DNA of 64,000 nucleotides, taken from positions 744,001 to 808,000 of the forward strand of contig JAHBXS010000004.1 of NCBI GenBank assembly GCA_019636375.1, given 5' to 3'. Positions within the stretch are counted from its first letter, which is position 1. Each line of letters begins with the position of its first letter. A program made the translations under genes and the position numbers. The notes beneath the pieces were generated by a model. The model worked only from the letters and a program-made list of their open reading frames with translations. It was not told where the DNA came from and did not search any database. Positions 26,636 to 35,589 of the stretch are shown piece after piece. Source of the DNA: Pirellulaceae bacterium. Its GTDB lineage: Bacteria; Planctomycetota; Planctomycetia; Pirellulales; Pirellulaceae.

Positions 26636-27556
26636 ATGGACCCTGTGAAACTTAATCATTATCGACTTGCCGCTGAAAATGGCTTTTGGAAGCACAAGCG
26701 AACTGCTTTCCAAGATTGGCTAGGTGCCATCATGACCAAGCGATACTGCGATGATTTCATTCGCATTCGACTATCGAAAGGGGACGGTGGGCTCGATGGT
26801 TATCGCTTATCAACGCAGACCGTCTATCAAATATTCGCGCCGCGTGATTATACTGCGGCCGAAATGGCTGACAAGATCCGTGACGACTTTGCTCACGCCA
26901 AGCAAACGCTCGCTGAGAAAAAGCTCGAGATGAAGACATGGATATTCGTCCATAACGATCCGGATGACTTGCCACACGAAGCCGTCACCGAACTTGCCAA
27001 ACTCCAGGCCGATAATCCAGGTATCGCAATTCGACGCTGGGAATTCACTGCAATTTTGAATGAGATCAAACAACTAGCGGACGACGAGCTTGTCGAGCTA
27101 TTTGGAGCAGCTCCGACGCTCGAGTTACTGGAAGACCTGTGTTATCAGGACATCATTCCCGTAATCGAGCACTTGGCAACCGAGAGAGTTCCTCCGTTTC
27201 CACCTACCGATCCGCCCAGCCCACGAAAGCTGGAGTTCAACGAGCTTTCTGAAGATCGAGCCAATTACATCCAGCGAGGACGCTCGAAGCAAGGACTGGT
27301 AGAATCATACCTATCGACAATGCCAGAGGAAGACAAACCAGAACAGATCGCCGAAGCTTTTCGACGTAGGTACACAACGCATCGTGACGCAGGCTTCGAT
27401 GCCGACCAGATCTTCGATGAGCTTTGGTTGTTTGCCGGTGGTCAAGTTTTTGCCTCTGAACCGGTCGAGCTGGCCGGCGTCATGACAGTGTTGGCGTATT
27501 TCTTCGATAGTTGCGACATATTTGAGAATCCACCTGATCCCCTTGAAACGACATGA
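26636..27556 (+). CDS. ABC-3C system effector, nuclease-like N-domain plus C-terminal ABC-3C domain
   Basis: A 306-residue soluble protein. Residues ~20-75 contain GDGGLDGY (D50, D54) followed by VYQIFAP (Q65). This pattern resembles PD-(D/E)XK-type nuclease cores, although the usual Lys after Gln is missing, so catalytic activity is uncertain. I recall the same [GD]-x-DGY ... YQxYAP block in N-terminal domains of ABC-three-component effectors. The C-terminal ~100 residues (LEFNELSEDRANYIQRG onward) fit the linking domain of such proteins. The ATG at 26636 follows AAGGAGG; the stop overlaps the next gene by 4 bp. Confidence 0.75.
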   Translation: MDPVKLNHYRLAAENGFWKHKRTAFQDWLGAIMTKRYCDDFIRIRLSKGDGGLDGYRLSTQTVYQIFAPRDYTAAEMADKIRDDFAHAKQTLAEKKLEMKTWIFVHNDPDDLPHEAVTELAKLQADNPGIAIRRWEFTAILNEIKQLADDELVELFGAAPTLELLEDLCYQDIIPVIEHLATERVPPFPPTDPPSPRKLEFNELSEDRANYIQRGRSKQGLVESYLSTMPEEDKPEQIAEAFRRRYTTHRDAGFDADQIFDELWLFAGGQVFASEPVELAGVMTVLAYFFDSCDIFENPPDPLETT

Positions 27557-27798
27557 TCCTTCCCTCCAAACATTTGAAGACCGAAAGGGCCTTAATTGGC
27601 ATCGGCGGGGAAGTTCTGCAGTTGCTTGATCAGTCGAAAACCGTATCGCGACTGTGGGAAGAATTTCGTGAGAGCCGTGACCAAAAGGGTAAACACGAAG
27701 TGGGTTTCGATCGCTTTGTGCTCACGCTTGACATGCTCTATTTGTTCGAGGCGATCGATTTCGAGCGCGGACGCATCGTACGCAGGGGTGACGCATGA
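27553..27798 (+). CDS. ABC-3C system middle component (MC6-like)
   Basis: An 81-residue protein beginning MILPSKHLKTERALIGIG, which I recognise as the start of middle-component family 6 of ABC-three-component systems. The rest (TVSRLWEEF; FDRFVLTLDMLYLFEAIDF) predicts a small winged-helix-like helical fold. It is thought to bridge the effector and the ABC ATPase. ATG/TGA 4-bp overlaps at both ends tie it to its neighbours and imply a fixed stoichiometry. Too short for independent proof, but context and sequence agree. Confidence 0.8.
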   Translation: MILPSKHLKTERALIGIGGEVLQLLDQSKTVSRLWEEFRESRDQKGKHEVGFDRFVLTLDMLYLFEAIDFERGRIVRRGDA

Positions 27799-29540
27799 TT
27801 CACGAGATATCGAGCTCGCTTCCATCGTTCAAGACCGTCCGCTTTGACTCCGGTTTGAACGTTGTTCTTGCTGAGAAAAGCAAGGGGGCGACCGACAGAC
27901 AGACTAGAAACAGCTCAGGTAAAACGAGCTTGATCACGATTGTGCATTTCTTGATGGGAGCAAGCTGTACAAAGAAGTCGATCTTCAAGTACGAGTCGCT
28001 ACGCGACCAATCCTTCTCAACAACATTTTCTCTGTCCATGCAAAGGATTACTGCGCGCCGGAGCGGCTTCGATCCAAACAAAGTTTATGTGGATGCTAAC
28101 CTTTCGGAGTGGCCCGATCGGCCGACAGAGGATTTAGCGACCGGTGATTTCTATCTTCCAGTCAAGAAGTGGACAGCTGCATTGGCGGCATCCATGTTTG
28201 GAGTGAATGATTTCGGTAAGTACGCCCCAAGTTTTCGGTCGATGGTTCCGTATTTCGCTCGAGTCGAAACCGAGGGAGGATTCCTAAACGCCGAGAACTA
28301 CTACTCGAAACAACAACCTTGGAACGTGCAAGTTAACCTCTCGTATCTTTTGGGGCTCAACTGGAAGCCTGCTCAAGAGTTGCAACAGGTTCGAGAACGT
28401 GAAAAGGCAATCAAAACCCTCAAAAAAGACGCTGGCAAAGGCGTCATGGGCAATCTTATTGGGAAGGCTGGGGAGTTAAGGACCAAGCTTGCTCTAGCAG
28501 AAAAGGAACTCAAACGACTTGCAAATGAACTCAAAGAGTTCCAAGTTCTGCCCGAGTATCGTGACCTAGAGAAAGAGGCCTCAACGATCGCAATTCGGCA
28601 GTCGGATCTGGCAAACGCCAATACCCTCGCCCGTCAACGAATCAAGGCCATCGAGCAACAGCTACAAGCGGAGCAACCCGTTCAGGCCAATGAAGTTATG
28701 GCGATGTACGAAGAGGCGAGTGTCGTCTTGCCCGATCTAGTGCGCAAACGCATCGAGGATGTCCAAGCGTTTCACGATCGAGTGATCAAGAATCGTCTCC
28801 TGCATCTTCAACGCGAGATTCAGGATGCCGAGCAACGTATTGTCGTCCGCGAGTCAGAGGCCCAGGGTTTAGACAGTCGACGACGCGAGATCATGAAGGT
28901 CTTGTCTTCGCACGGCGCGATCGACCAGATGATCAAGCTGGAGGAAGAGCGTTCTCGTCTGTTCTCGCTTGTCGACGAACTGAAGAAGCGGCTCGAGGTC
29001 ACCAACAAACTCGAATCCACCAAAACCGAGCTCACGATCGAGCGGGCCCAACTCAAGCAACGCATAACGATCGATCATGCCGAGCACGACGAAGTCCTTC
29101 GCGACGCGATTCTGATTTTCGAAGAGCTCTCGCGAGAAATCTCCGATCACGAAGGCAGCCTCGAGGTCGACGTCAGTGACAACGGACCGACGTTTAAGAT
29201 CAAGGTAGAGGGCGGACGCAGCGTCGGCATCCGCAACATGCAGATATTTTGCTTCGACATGATGCTGTCGATCATTTGGGCCAAGCGCAATCTAGGTCCA
29301 GGCTTCCTGATACACGACAGCCATTTGTTCGATGGCATGGATTCTCGCCAAGTTGCGAAAGCCATCGAGATCGGCGAAGCCAAATCACGTGAGCACAATT
29401 TCCAATACATCATCACCATGAACTCAGACCAAGTCCCCCGTGATGAATTCAAACCAGAATTCGATTTCGACGGCTTCGTGAACCCCGTTCAGCTAAGCGA
29501 TGAGAACGAGACTGGTGGATTGTTCGGGATGAGGATTTGA
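27795..29540 (+). CDS. ABC-3C system ABC ATPase (DUF2326 family)
   Basis: A 581-residue SMC/RecN-like ATPase. The N-terminal lobe has a Walker A of the unusual form RNSSGKTSL (residues 38-46), typical of DUF2326 proteins. A long coiled coil (~200-450) links it to the C-terminal lobe. That lobe has the Walker B region GFLIHDSHLFDGMD followed by RQVAKAIEIG. Such ATPases are the sensor or power unit of predicted ABC-3C conflict systems and probably act on nucleic acid or nucleoprotein. It overlaps the middle-component gene by 4 bp and is followed after 35 bp by the helicase gene. Confidence 0.88.
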   Translation: MIHEISSSLPSFKTVRFDSGLNVVLAEKSKGATDRQTRNSSGKTSLITIVHFLMGASCTKKSIFKYESLRDQSFSTTFSLSMQRITARRSGFDPNKVYVDANLSEWPDRPTEDLATGDFYLPVKKWTAALAASMFGVNDFGKYAPSFRSMVPYFARVETEGGFLNAENYYSKQQPWNVQVNLSYLLGLNWKPAQELQQVREREKAIKTLKKDAGKGVMGNLIGKAGELRTKLALAEKELKRLANELKEFQVLPEYRDLEKEASTIAIRQSDLANANTLARQRIKAIEQQLQAEQPVQANEVMAMYEEASVVLPDLVRKRIEDVQAFHDRVIKNRLLHLQREIQDAEQRIVVRESEAQGLDSRRREIMKVLSSHGAIDQMIKLEEERSRLFSLVDELKKRLEVTNKLESTKTELTIERAQLKQRITIDHAEHDEVLRDAILIFEELSREISDHEGSLEVDVSDNGPTFKIKVEGGRSVGIRNMQIFCFDMMLSIIWAKRNLGPGFLIHDSHLFDGMDSRQVAKAIEIGEAKSREHNFQYIITMNSDQVPRDEFKPEFDFDGFVNPVQLSDENETGGLFGMRI

Positions 29541-29575
29541 GAGTATTTAATCAACACCTGCAGGAGATTAATAAT

Positions 29576-32500
29576 ATGGCAATTTTGTGCTTAGTTTCGG
29601 AAACCATTCGGCAGGATGCATCAAGGCATGGCGTGCCTAAAGGGAAACTTGACGAATTCGCCTCGGAAATAGAGAAGACGCAGTCGCTATCTCAGTTTGA
29701 TCATTTTCCACCGCCCTGTTTGGTAAAAAAGAAAAAGTTCGGTTACAAGAATCGGATGATTGGTGTTCTTAAATATGTTGGAGATCATTCTGTTGTTGTA
29801 ATGCTCCGAATGATAATGCACGGCGGTGCAGAAAAGAACGACTACCGGGATTTTCAAGTCGATCCTGCTGGTTGGGCTGGAAAATACTTTGACAAAGAAT
29901 TTGGAGGTGGGAAATTACAGGAGTGGGTTGCGGAGCGAACGAAGGTCGAATTGCCCGCACCTGCACCCCCGCTGTCGATTGTGGAGTCGACTTTCCTTTG
30001 GACTGATGCGACGGCAAATCATGACTGCGATACAATTGTTTGCGAAACAGAGCAGTGGATTGATGCAGTACGAGATTCAAAGATTGATTCCCGTCTGGTT
30101 CGCCTTCCGGAGCTGATTGCCAAGTGCCCAGAATTCCACGACGAAGTTGTCTACAAACCGGCAGGCGATCCTCGACTAACTGTCCATTCTTACTACCACT
30201 CAGAAAGTGATCACTTACTTCTTCTGTCCGTCAGCTACGGGGCCGACAAACACGAACTTGATGCTTTAAGGTCGGAATGGTCTGAAAAGCTTCAATCTGT
30301 GAACGTAGAGCTTCTCCTTCGCTACAGCCGAAGAAGCTATCCACTTCTGATTTGCTACGACGAAGACATGTGGTTGAACGTCGAGCGTCAGGAGCAGGCC
30401 AACCTTGCCCTTTCCCCGGAAGAAGGTGAGATACTGCGTTCTTGCAGCCTTAGCGGCAGTCAAGACGCGGTTGCGTTACCGCTGTTTATTAATGGGCGAG
30501 CAGGGAGCGGAAAGTCGACGCTTTTACAATACTTATTTGCAGAATGCATCCGCAGGTGGGATCAACTCTTCGACGCCAATCCAGATTGCAGACCCCTTTA
30601 TTTCGCCAGCAATGAGACGCTTTTGCACGTTGCAAGGCGAACAGTGCATGGACTACTGAAGGCAAATTCACAGCATCTTTTGCGAGAACAGCAGCTCAGC
30701 GAGGCCTGCGTTAAACAACTCGACAATGTCTTTCTCGACACGCTGAAGTACTTTCATTCGCTATTGCCCAACGATGCCACGCAGTTGTTTCGAACTGAGA
30801 ACTATTTCAGCTATGCAACATTTCGACGCAAGTGGAAGCAACGGTTTGGAAACGAACCGAAGGCAGTGCGCGAGTATGGTCCCCAACTCTCATGGCATGT
30901 CATTCGCGGATTGATTAAGGGGTTAAGTGTCGAAGATGAGTTGGAAATTGATGAGTATGATGACCTCCCCAAGGAAGAGCGAACAGTCTCTCGTAAGTCT
31001 TATGAGTCCGTTTTCACCCATGTCTGGAAAGCTTGGTATGAGCCACTTCGCAAAGGCGGAGAGGCATGGGATTCCCAGGATCTCGTTCGACATCTTCTAG
31101 ACAAAGACTTGATTAGGTCTGAGCACGTCGCTATCTTCTGCGACGAAGCGCAGGACTTTACGAGACTTGAACTTGAGGCGTTGTACCGAGTCTCAATCTT
31201 TGCGAACAGGTCGATAGAAATATCAAATTTAGGCAGAATTCCCTTCATTTTCGCGGGTGACCCGTTTCAAACATTAAATCCGACTGGTTTTCGCTGGGAG
31301 TCCGTGAAGGCAGCTTTTACAGAGCGCATTATGTCTTCCCTTGCAAGGTACCATGCAAGGACAGAGATGCCTCAGTTGAGATATCGCGAGCTTACTTACA
31401 ACTATCGATCAGCTGCGACTATCGTAAGCTTTTGCAATACGATCCAGGCGCTCCGAGCATCCCTGTTTGACCATAAATCGCTTTTGCCTCAATCCACGTG
31501 GCAGGAAAGCAACAGTCGCGGAAGCTTACCTGTCTTCTTCGAAAAGGGTGACGTAGAAATGGAGGAGGCAGTTCGTAAGCAAAGTGACCTAATAATCATT
31601 GTGCCTTGCGAAGAGGGAGAAGAAGCAGAATATGTTGCGAACGATTCCTACCTCAAATCTCTGGTATCTTTTACCGACACGGATGTTCCTCAGAATGTCT
31701 TTAGTGCGGCCAAATCAAAAGGACTTGAGTTTAGACGTGTGCTCCTTTATGGCTGGGCCGATAGAAAAGAAGCTACAAGCTTAGCCGAACTCTTTCAGAA
31801 AAAAGATAAACCGTCGCTCGAAGTTGAAGCTCGCTTAGAGCTCGAGTACTTCATGAATAATCTTTACGTGGCTGCGAGTAGAGCGCAGAAGCGTCTATTC
31901 GTGGTTGACGCGAGAGACTCCAGAGACAAGTTCTGGTGGTTCTCCAAAGACACCGAGAATATTGGAGGCCTCGTGAATGCATTGCCCAACCGAGATGCTT
32001 GGATGAAAGGAATGGGAATTCTCGCCAAGGGTGTTGCTGATAGCTTTCGCGATGACCACGACGATTCGCAGAAGCTTGCCGAGCAGTTCGAGGGTGAGGG
32101 TAGGACAAAACAGGATCCATATCTTCTGCGTCAGGCCGCGTATCAGTATGAACGACTTGATAACGGTAGAAAGTTATGTGAGTGCCGAGGATACGCGTTC
32201 CTGTTCGAAGGAAGTTTTGCGGATGCAGGTCATCAATTTGATTTGGCTGGCAAGATCGAGGTCGCGATTGAATCGTATTGGCGCGGCGAATGTTATGGCG
32301 AACTCGCCCAACTTGCTGTGAAGCGGCAAGACGTTGCAAAATTACCAGAGTGTCGTATAGCGACCGCGATTGTCGAAAAAAATCTGTCATATCGCGCCGT
32401 CGTATCAGTGTTACAAGATTTGCTAGATCGATCAGGCACGGATGTTTCGTTTAAGGCAAAGCTCATACAAGCAGAATGGAACCGCCGTTTAGATCAGGTA

Positions 32501-33760
32501 GTAAAGCGGGCGATTGAAGGCAGACGGAACAAGAATCTTGACGTAAATACGTCGGACGCACGAGAACTTGTTTCGATTATCGATCAACTCTACGCAATCG
32601 GCGTTCGGAGTGACAAGCAAATGTGCTGTACTTTGCTAATGGAGGCGGAGGAGTACAAGCGAGTAATCGAACTAATTGATGACGAGACTAGTGAATTAGT
32701 TCGCGAAGCACGGACCCGCTTGGCGTTGCAAAAGAAGAAGTCCAAAGAGACGTTAACCGCCGATGAAATGAGGTTATTAGGGGAGTTCTACCTCAAAGAA
32801 TCGCAGATTCGAGATGCAGTTACAGCCTTTGGTGAAGCGAAGGCTTTATCAAGAGTAATGGATGCGCTGCAAATGGCGATAAAGAGTACCATAGGAATTG
32901 GTGATGGCGTTTTTGAGCAGGTTATCGATTTATTGATCTACTATTCGGATTGGGCCAATGCGGCGTCGCTCATAATTGAGTCGTCTCCTTCTGCGGCAAA
33001 ATGGACGAAAGGAGAGAAGCAGCGAGTTGCTGATCTGGTGAAATCGAGAAACCTGATTCTCACCAAATTCCTTCCGGCTGTGGCGGGCAATATCGGCCTC
33101 CACGCGTCGCTAGATTCAGCCACAAGAGATTTAATTAGTGGTTTTCTCCGACAGGAGTTCGTGGATCGCGGAATTCCGGTCGGTAGTCGCACAACTCGGT
33201 CGCTTGAGCTTATTGGGCAGGCAATTGAGAACCTTGGGAAGGATATCGATGCTTTGAAGTATTACGAGAACTGGAAGGGTAACAGTTCCTTACCGGCAAC
33301 CGACAAAGCAGAACGTAGATGGATTGCGATGAAGTTGCGACAAGCGGATAGGGAAGAACGCGAGGGCAAATCCACCAAAGCAAGGCAATACCGAGAAGAC
33401 GCGAAGGAGGCATTACAAGAAAGGGGCTGGACTGAAGAGGACCTTGATCGCTCGCCTATAGCTTCACGAGCCAATACAATTGTAGCAGCGAAAGACGACT
33501 CTATACTGCGCAGTGGTACTGGAAAATTGAACCAGCTTTCGGTTTCAGTATTCCCTCAGAATCGTCGAGTGAATATCACGCATTTAGAAACTGGTGATAT
33601 AGTGCAAATTAGACTCGACGATAGGCATCTGACTTCCTCCCTTACAAGAAAGCATTTGTCTGCTTCGACTCTCTCGATTGAAGAATGGAGTCTGACCTTA
33701 ACCTGGAATGGAGTAAAATTGATTTTAGAGCAGGCTGGTCAAAAGCTTGTTGTCGAGTAA
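29576..33760 (+). CDS. SF1 UvrD-like helicase with long helical C-terminal region
   Basis: A 1394-residue protein. Residues 1-290 form an N-terminal region of unknown fold. The superfamily 1 helicase core has Walker A GRAGSGKST (307-315), Walker B IFCDEAQDF (~520), motif III FAGDPFQTLNP, motif IV NYRSAATIV (~609) and motif VI LYVAASRAQKR (~763). Residues ~800-1330 are almost entirely helical with repeating Ala/Leu/Glu blocks, probably a TPR-like solenoid. The arrangement recalls TRANK1-type helicases. The start at 29576 has GGAG upstream; an in-frame TTG overlaps the ATPase stop. It is likely a fourth component of the ABC-3C island. Confidence 0.85.
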   Translation: MAILCLVSETIRQDASRHGVPKGKLDEFASEIEKTQSLSQFDHFPPPCLVKKKKFGYKNRMIGVLKYVGDHSVVVMLRMIMHGGAEKNDYRDFQVDPAGWAGKYFDKEFGGGKLQEWVAERTKVELPAPAPPLSIVESTFLWTDATANHDCDTIVCETEQWIDAVRDSKIDSRLVRLPELIAKCPEFHDEVVYKPAGDPRLTVHSYYHSESDHLLLLSVSYGADKHELDALRSEWSEKLQSVNVELLLRYSRRSYPLLICYDEDMWLNVERQEQANLALSPEEGEILRSCSLSGSQDAVALPLFINGRAGSGKSTLLQYLFAECIRRWDQLFDANPDCRPLYFASNETLLHVARRTVHGLLKANSQHLLREQQLSEACVKQLDNVFLDTLKYFHSLLPNDATQLFRTENYFSYATFRRKWKQRFGNEPKAVREYGPQLSWHVIRGLIKGLSVEDELEIDEYDDLPKEERTVSRKSYESVFTHVWKAWYEPLRKGGEAWDSQDLVRHLLDKDLIRSEHVAIFCDEAQDFTRLELEALYRVSIFANRSIEISNLGRIPFIFAGDPFQTLNPTGFRWESVKAAFTERIMSSLARYHARTEMPQLRYRELTYNYRSAATIVSFCNTIQALRASLFDHKSLLPQSTWQESNSRGSLPVFFEKGDVEMEEAVRKQSDLIIIVPCEEGEEAEYVANDSYLKSLVSFTDTDVPQNVFSAAKSKGLEFRRVLLYGWADRKEATSLAELFQKKDKPSLEVEARLELEYFMNNLYVAASRAQKRLFVVDARDSRDKFWWFSKDTENIGGLVNALPNRDAWMKGMGILAKGVADSFRDDHDDSQKLAEQFEGEGRTKQDPYLLRQAAYQYERLDNGRKLCECRGYAFLFEGSFADAGHQFDLAGKIEVAIESYWRGECYGELAQLAVKRQDVAKLPECRIATAIVEKNLSYRAVVSVLQDLLDRSGTDVSFKAKLIQAEWNRRLDQVVKRAIEGRRNKNLDVNTSDARELVSIIDQLYAIGVRSDKQMCCTLLMEAEEYKRVIELIDDETSELVREARTRLALQKKKSKETLTADEMRLLGEFYLKESQIRDAVTAFGEAKALSRVMDALQMAIKSTIGIGDGVFEQVIDLLIYYSDWANAASLIIESSPSAAKWTKGEKQRVADLVKSRNLILTKFLPAVAGNIGLHASLDSATRDLISGFLRQEFVDRGIPVGSRTTRSLELIGQAIENLGKDIDALKYYENWKGNSSLPATDKAERRWIAMKLRQADREEREGKSTKARQYREDAKEALQERGWTEEDLDRSPIASRANTIVAAKDDSILRSGTGKLNQLSVSVFPQNRRVNITHLETGDIVQIRLDDRHLTSSLTRKHLSASTLSIEEWSLTLTWNGVKLILEQAGQKLVVE

Positions 33761-33804
33761 GTCATTTGAGATTTAAGTAACCGATTATTCTGTTAATTGG
33801 AGAT

Positions 33805-33951
33805 ATGAACTGCGGCCAAATACGAACCTTGCTTGTCGATCGCCTGCAACTCGTTCTCGTCGGCCCATCCAAGTATCATGCGTTCGCGAGCCAACTGTTG
33901 TTTGAGGCTCCAACGCGATGGTATCTCACTGGCTTTTTGGTGCCGAAGGCC
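33805..33951 (+). pseudogene. Truncated 5' end of a DISARM drmA-like helicase gene
   Basis: After GGAG and an ATG, 49 codons read LLVDRLQLVLVGPSK...APTRWYLTGFLVPKA. I recognise this as the conserved N-terminus of DrmA, the helicase of DISARM anti-phage systems (LxxxLVGP...PSRWYLTGFLVP). The similarity stops exactly where an IS3-like end begins (TGCCCC at 33952); the frame then runs 16 foreign codons to a stop at 34002. The gene starts 44 bp after the helicase stop on the same strand, so it was probably the next gene of the same operon. Confidence 0.6.
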
Positions 33952-34172
33952 TGCCCCAATTTTCTGTACCAACGCAACAGGTTTGGGTTTGATTTTAGAT
34001 AACAGGGATGTTGGATCACAGTGCCGCTTGATCGAAAGGAGTACAGCGACCGTGGCGGAAGCAGCTCCGTGACGCGAAAATCCGAGGGGTGTCAGATAGC
34101 CTAGCGAGCTGTGCGGCAGAACTTCATTGTAATCCGTTTGCCAGGCTTGAGCATTGAGCCTTGCATCGGACC
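33952..34172 (-). pseudogene. IS3-family transposase remnant (C-terminal end)
   Basis: On the minus strand the frame reads DARLNAQAWQTDYNEV then LPHSSLGYLTP, the characteristic C-terminus of IS3-family OrfB integrase-core transposases, followed by GAASATVAV. Only about 60-70 codons remain. The right end appears to be at 33952, where TGCCCCAATTTT has the TG start of IS3-type termini. The left part of the element is missing; its break lies near 34172. Confidence 0.75.
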
Positions 34173-34632
34173 AATTTAACAGAACCAGCTGCTAAATAAA
34201 TTCGCCACGAAAGGCCACGAAAGCGACAATTTAAACTCTTACAAAGAACGTTTTGCCACCGCGATCCTGGCTCAATGCTATGGACCGCGACCCCAATCTG
34301 CTCAAGTTGTTGCTTGATCGCCAAGGAATTGAACTCAGCGAATTCGTTGAGGGACGCCGATTCTAATTTAACGGCAGTTGCCATACCGCTCGCTGGACAG
34401 TTTCGGTGGAACTTCCGGTATTGGAAGGCGGCGAGATTTTTGTATTCAGTGCCCGTTTTTTTGGGTGGGTGCGATTATTGAGCAGGACTGGTCGACTCAA
34501 TTAAGAATGTTGCGTCACCCTGAAAATAGTGTGGAGAGTTTGCTGGGGGACGGGCGAAAGGTGTGCAAATGAAGTTTTGGTTGTTGAAATCAAATGGGTC
34601 GCCGTGCTATTTCCGTTTTCGCATTCGCGTTG
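34173..34632. other. Decayed right flank of the island
   Basis: No intact gene. A 44-codon plus-strand frame (34235-34366) reads NVLPPRSWLNAMDRDPNLLKL and ends LSEFVEGRRF before a stop. It looks like the tail of a lost protein and could be the 3' end of the truncated drmA-like gene, but I cannot confirm that. A short CCACGAAAG direct repeat lies at 34205-34222. Confidence 0.35.
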
Positions 34633-35058
34633 CTATTTTCGTTTTCGCATGGTGACGCGGCGGCCTTGTTGGTCGTAGACGACTTCGTCCATGAATTGGC
34701 GGATGAGGAGTACGCCCCGACCGGAGCAGAGTTCGAGGTTTTCATCGCAGCGTGGATCCGGGACGTTATCGGGGTCGAAGCCCTCCCCTTCATCGCAAAT
34801 CGTTGCCACAAAATGTTCGGCAAAAATCTGCACATCGATTTTCACGAACTTGCTCGGGTCCCGTCGATTTCCGTGCTTGATGCTGTTCATCACGGCTTCT
34901 TCCATCGCCATGTGGACGGCAAACGTTGCGGCTTGGTCCCACCCCAATTCTTCAACCGTCGAAACAACGCTACGAATAAGCTCGCAGGCGACTCGGGTAT
35001 CGCTGGGGATTTCTTGGTGGAGTTCCCAGCGAGCAATTTCTTCTTGGTTGGACTTCAT
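34633..35058 (-). CDS. Anti-sigma factor kinase (RsbW/SpoIIAB-like)
   Basis: A 141-residue GHKL ATPase. The N-box EEAVMNSIKHGN (53-64), G1 box DEGEGF (89-94) and G2 box SGRGVLLI (112-119) are all present. Such proteins bind a sigma factor or phosphorylate a STAS-domain antagonist. Its gene follows the STAS gene by 26 bp on the same strand, the usual partner-switch arrangement. No sigma factor gene is adjacent, so the target is elsewhere or the pair serves another output. Confidence 0.9.
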   Translation of the reverse strand: MKSNQEEIARWELHQEIPSDTRVACELIRSVVSTVEELGWDQAATFAVHMAMEEAVMNSIKHGNRRDPSKFVKIDVQIFAEHFVATICDEGEGFDPDNVPDPRCDENLELCSGRGVLLIRQFMDEVVYDQQGRRVTMRKRK

Positions 35059-35084
35059 TTTCTCGAACCAAAACCAGGGCGAGA

Positions 35085-35453
35085 TTACTTTTGTTTCAGA
35101 TCCAGGACGGCATCTTCTTGCGAGTCGTGGATTCGAAACAGCGAATCTAAATGGGTGAATCCGAACAAATCGCGAACTTCGGGGCGTAAATTACTCAATC
35201 GAGTTTGCCCCCCTTTTTCTTTGACTCGTTTTTCCAGCACGATCAATTTATTGATCGCTGCACTCGAAAAGAATTTTACGTCGGAGAAATTGACAATCAA
35301 CTTGGGAGGCAGGGATTCGTCCGTCAACGTGTTGAGCTCTGATCCCAATTGTTCAATTCTCGCGGGGTCCATAACCTTGTCGTCCAAGAAATGAACCACC
35401 GTGACGCCATCGACATCTTGGGTGCGAATACATTGATAATGTTTGTGGCCCAT
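35085..35453 (-). CDS. STAS-domain anti-sigma factor antagonist
   Basis: A 122-residue STAS protein of the SpoIIAA/RsbV type. The probable phosphorylation site is Ser63 or Ser64 in KFFSSAAINKL; the usual Asp before the serines is Phe here. It is cotranscribed with the anti-sigma kinase immediately downstream, forming a partner-switching pair. It starts 136 bp downstream of the inositol-3-phosphate synthase gene on the same strand. Confidence 0.9.
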   Translation of the reverse strand: MGHKHYQCIRTQDVDGVTVVHFLDDKVMDPARIEQLGSELNTLTDESLPPKLIVNFSDVKFFSSAAINKLIVLEKRVKEKGGQTRLSNLRPEVRDLFGFTHLDSLFRIHDSQEDAVLDLKQK

Positions 35454-35589
35454 CGCCCAATTCTCGTTCTGCTGTTCCCTGAAATCCTAAGAACTTTGGG
35501 GAGGGGTCCCCGCGATTCGTCCTTGCATTATAACCACAAATTCTGGAATCCGACTACCATTTCGTCGACATCAAAAGTTCGTTTGCGGA

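Noticed and set aside
34124..34384. 86-residue minus-strand frame
   Set aside because: It runs in a different frame over the IS3 transposase remnant; the conserved DYNEV/LPHSSLGYLTP reading lies in another frame.
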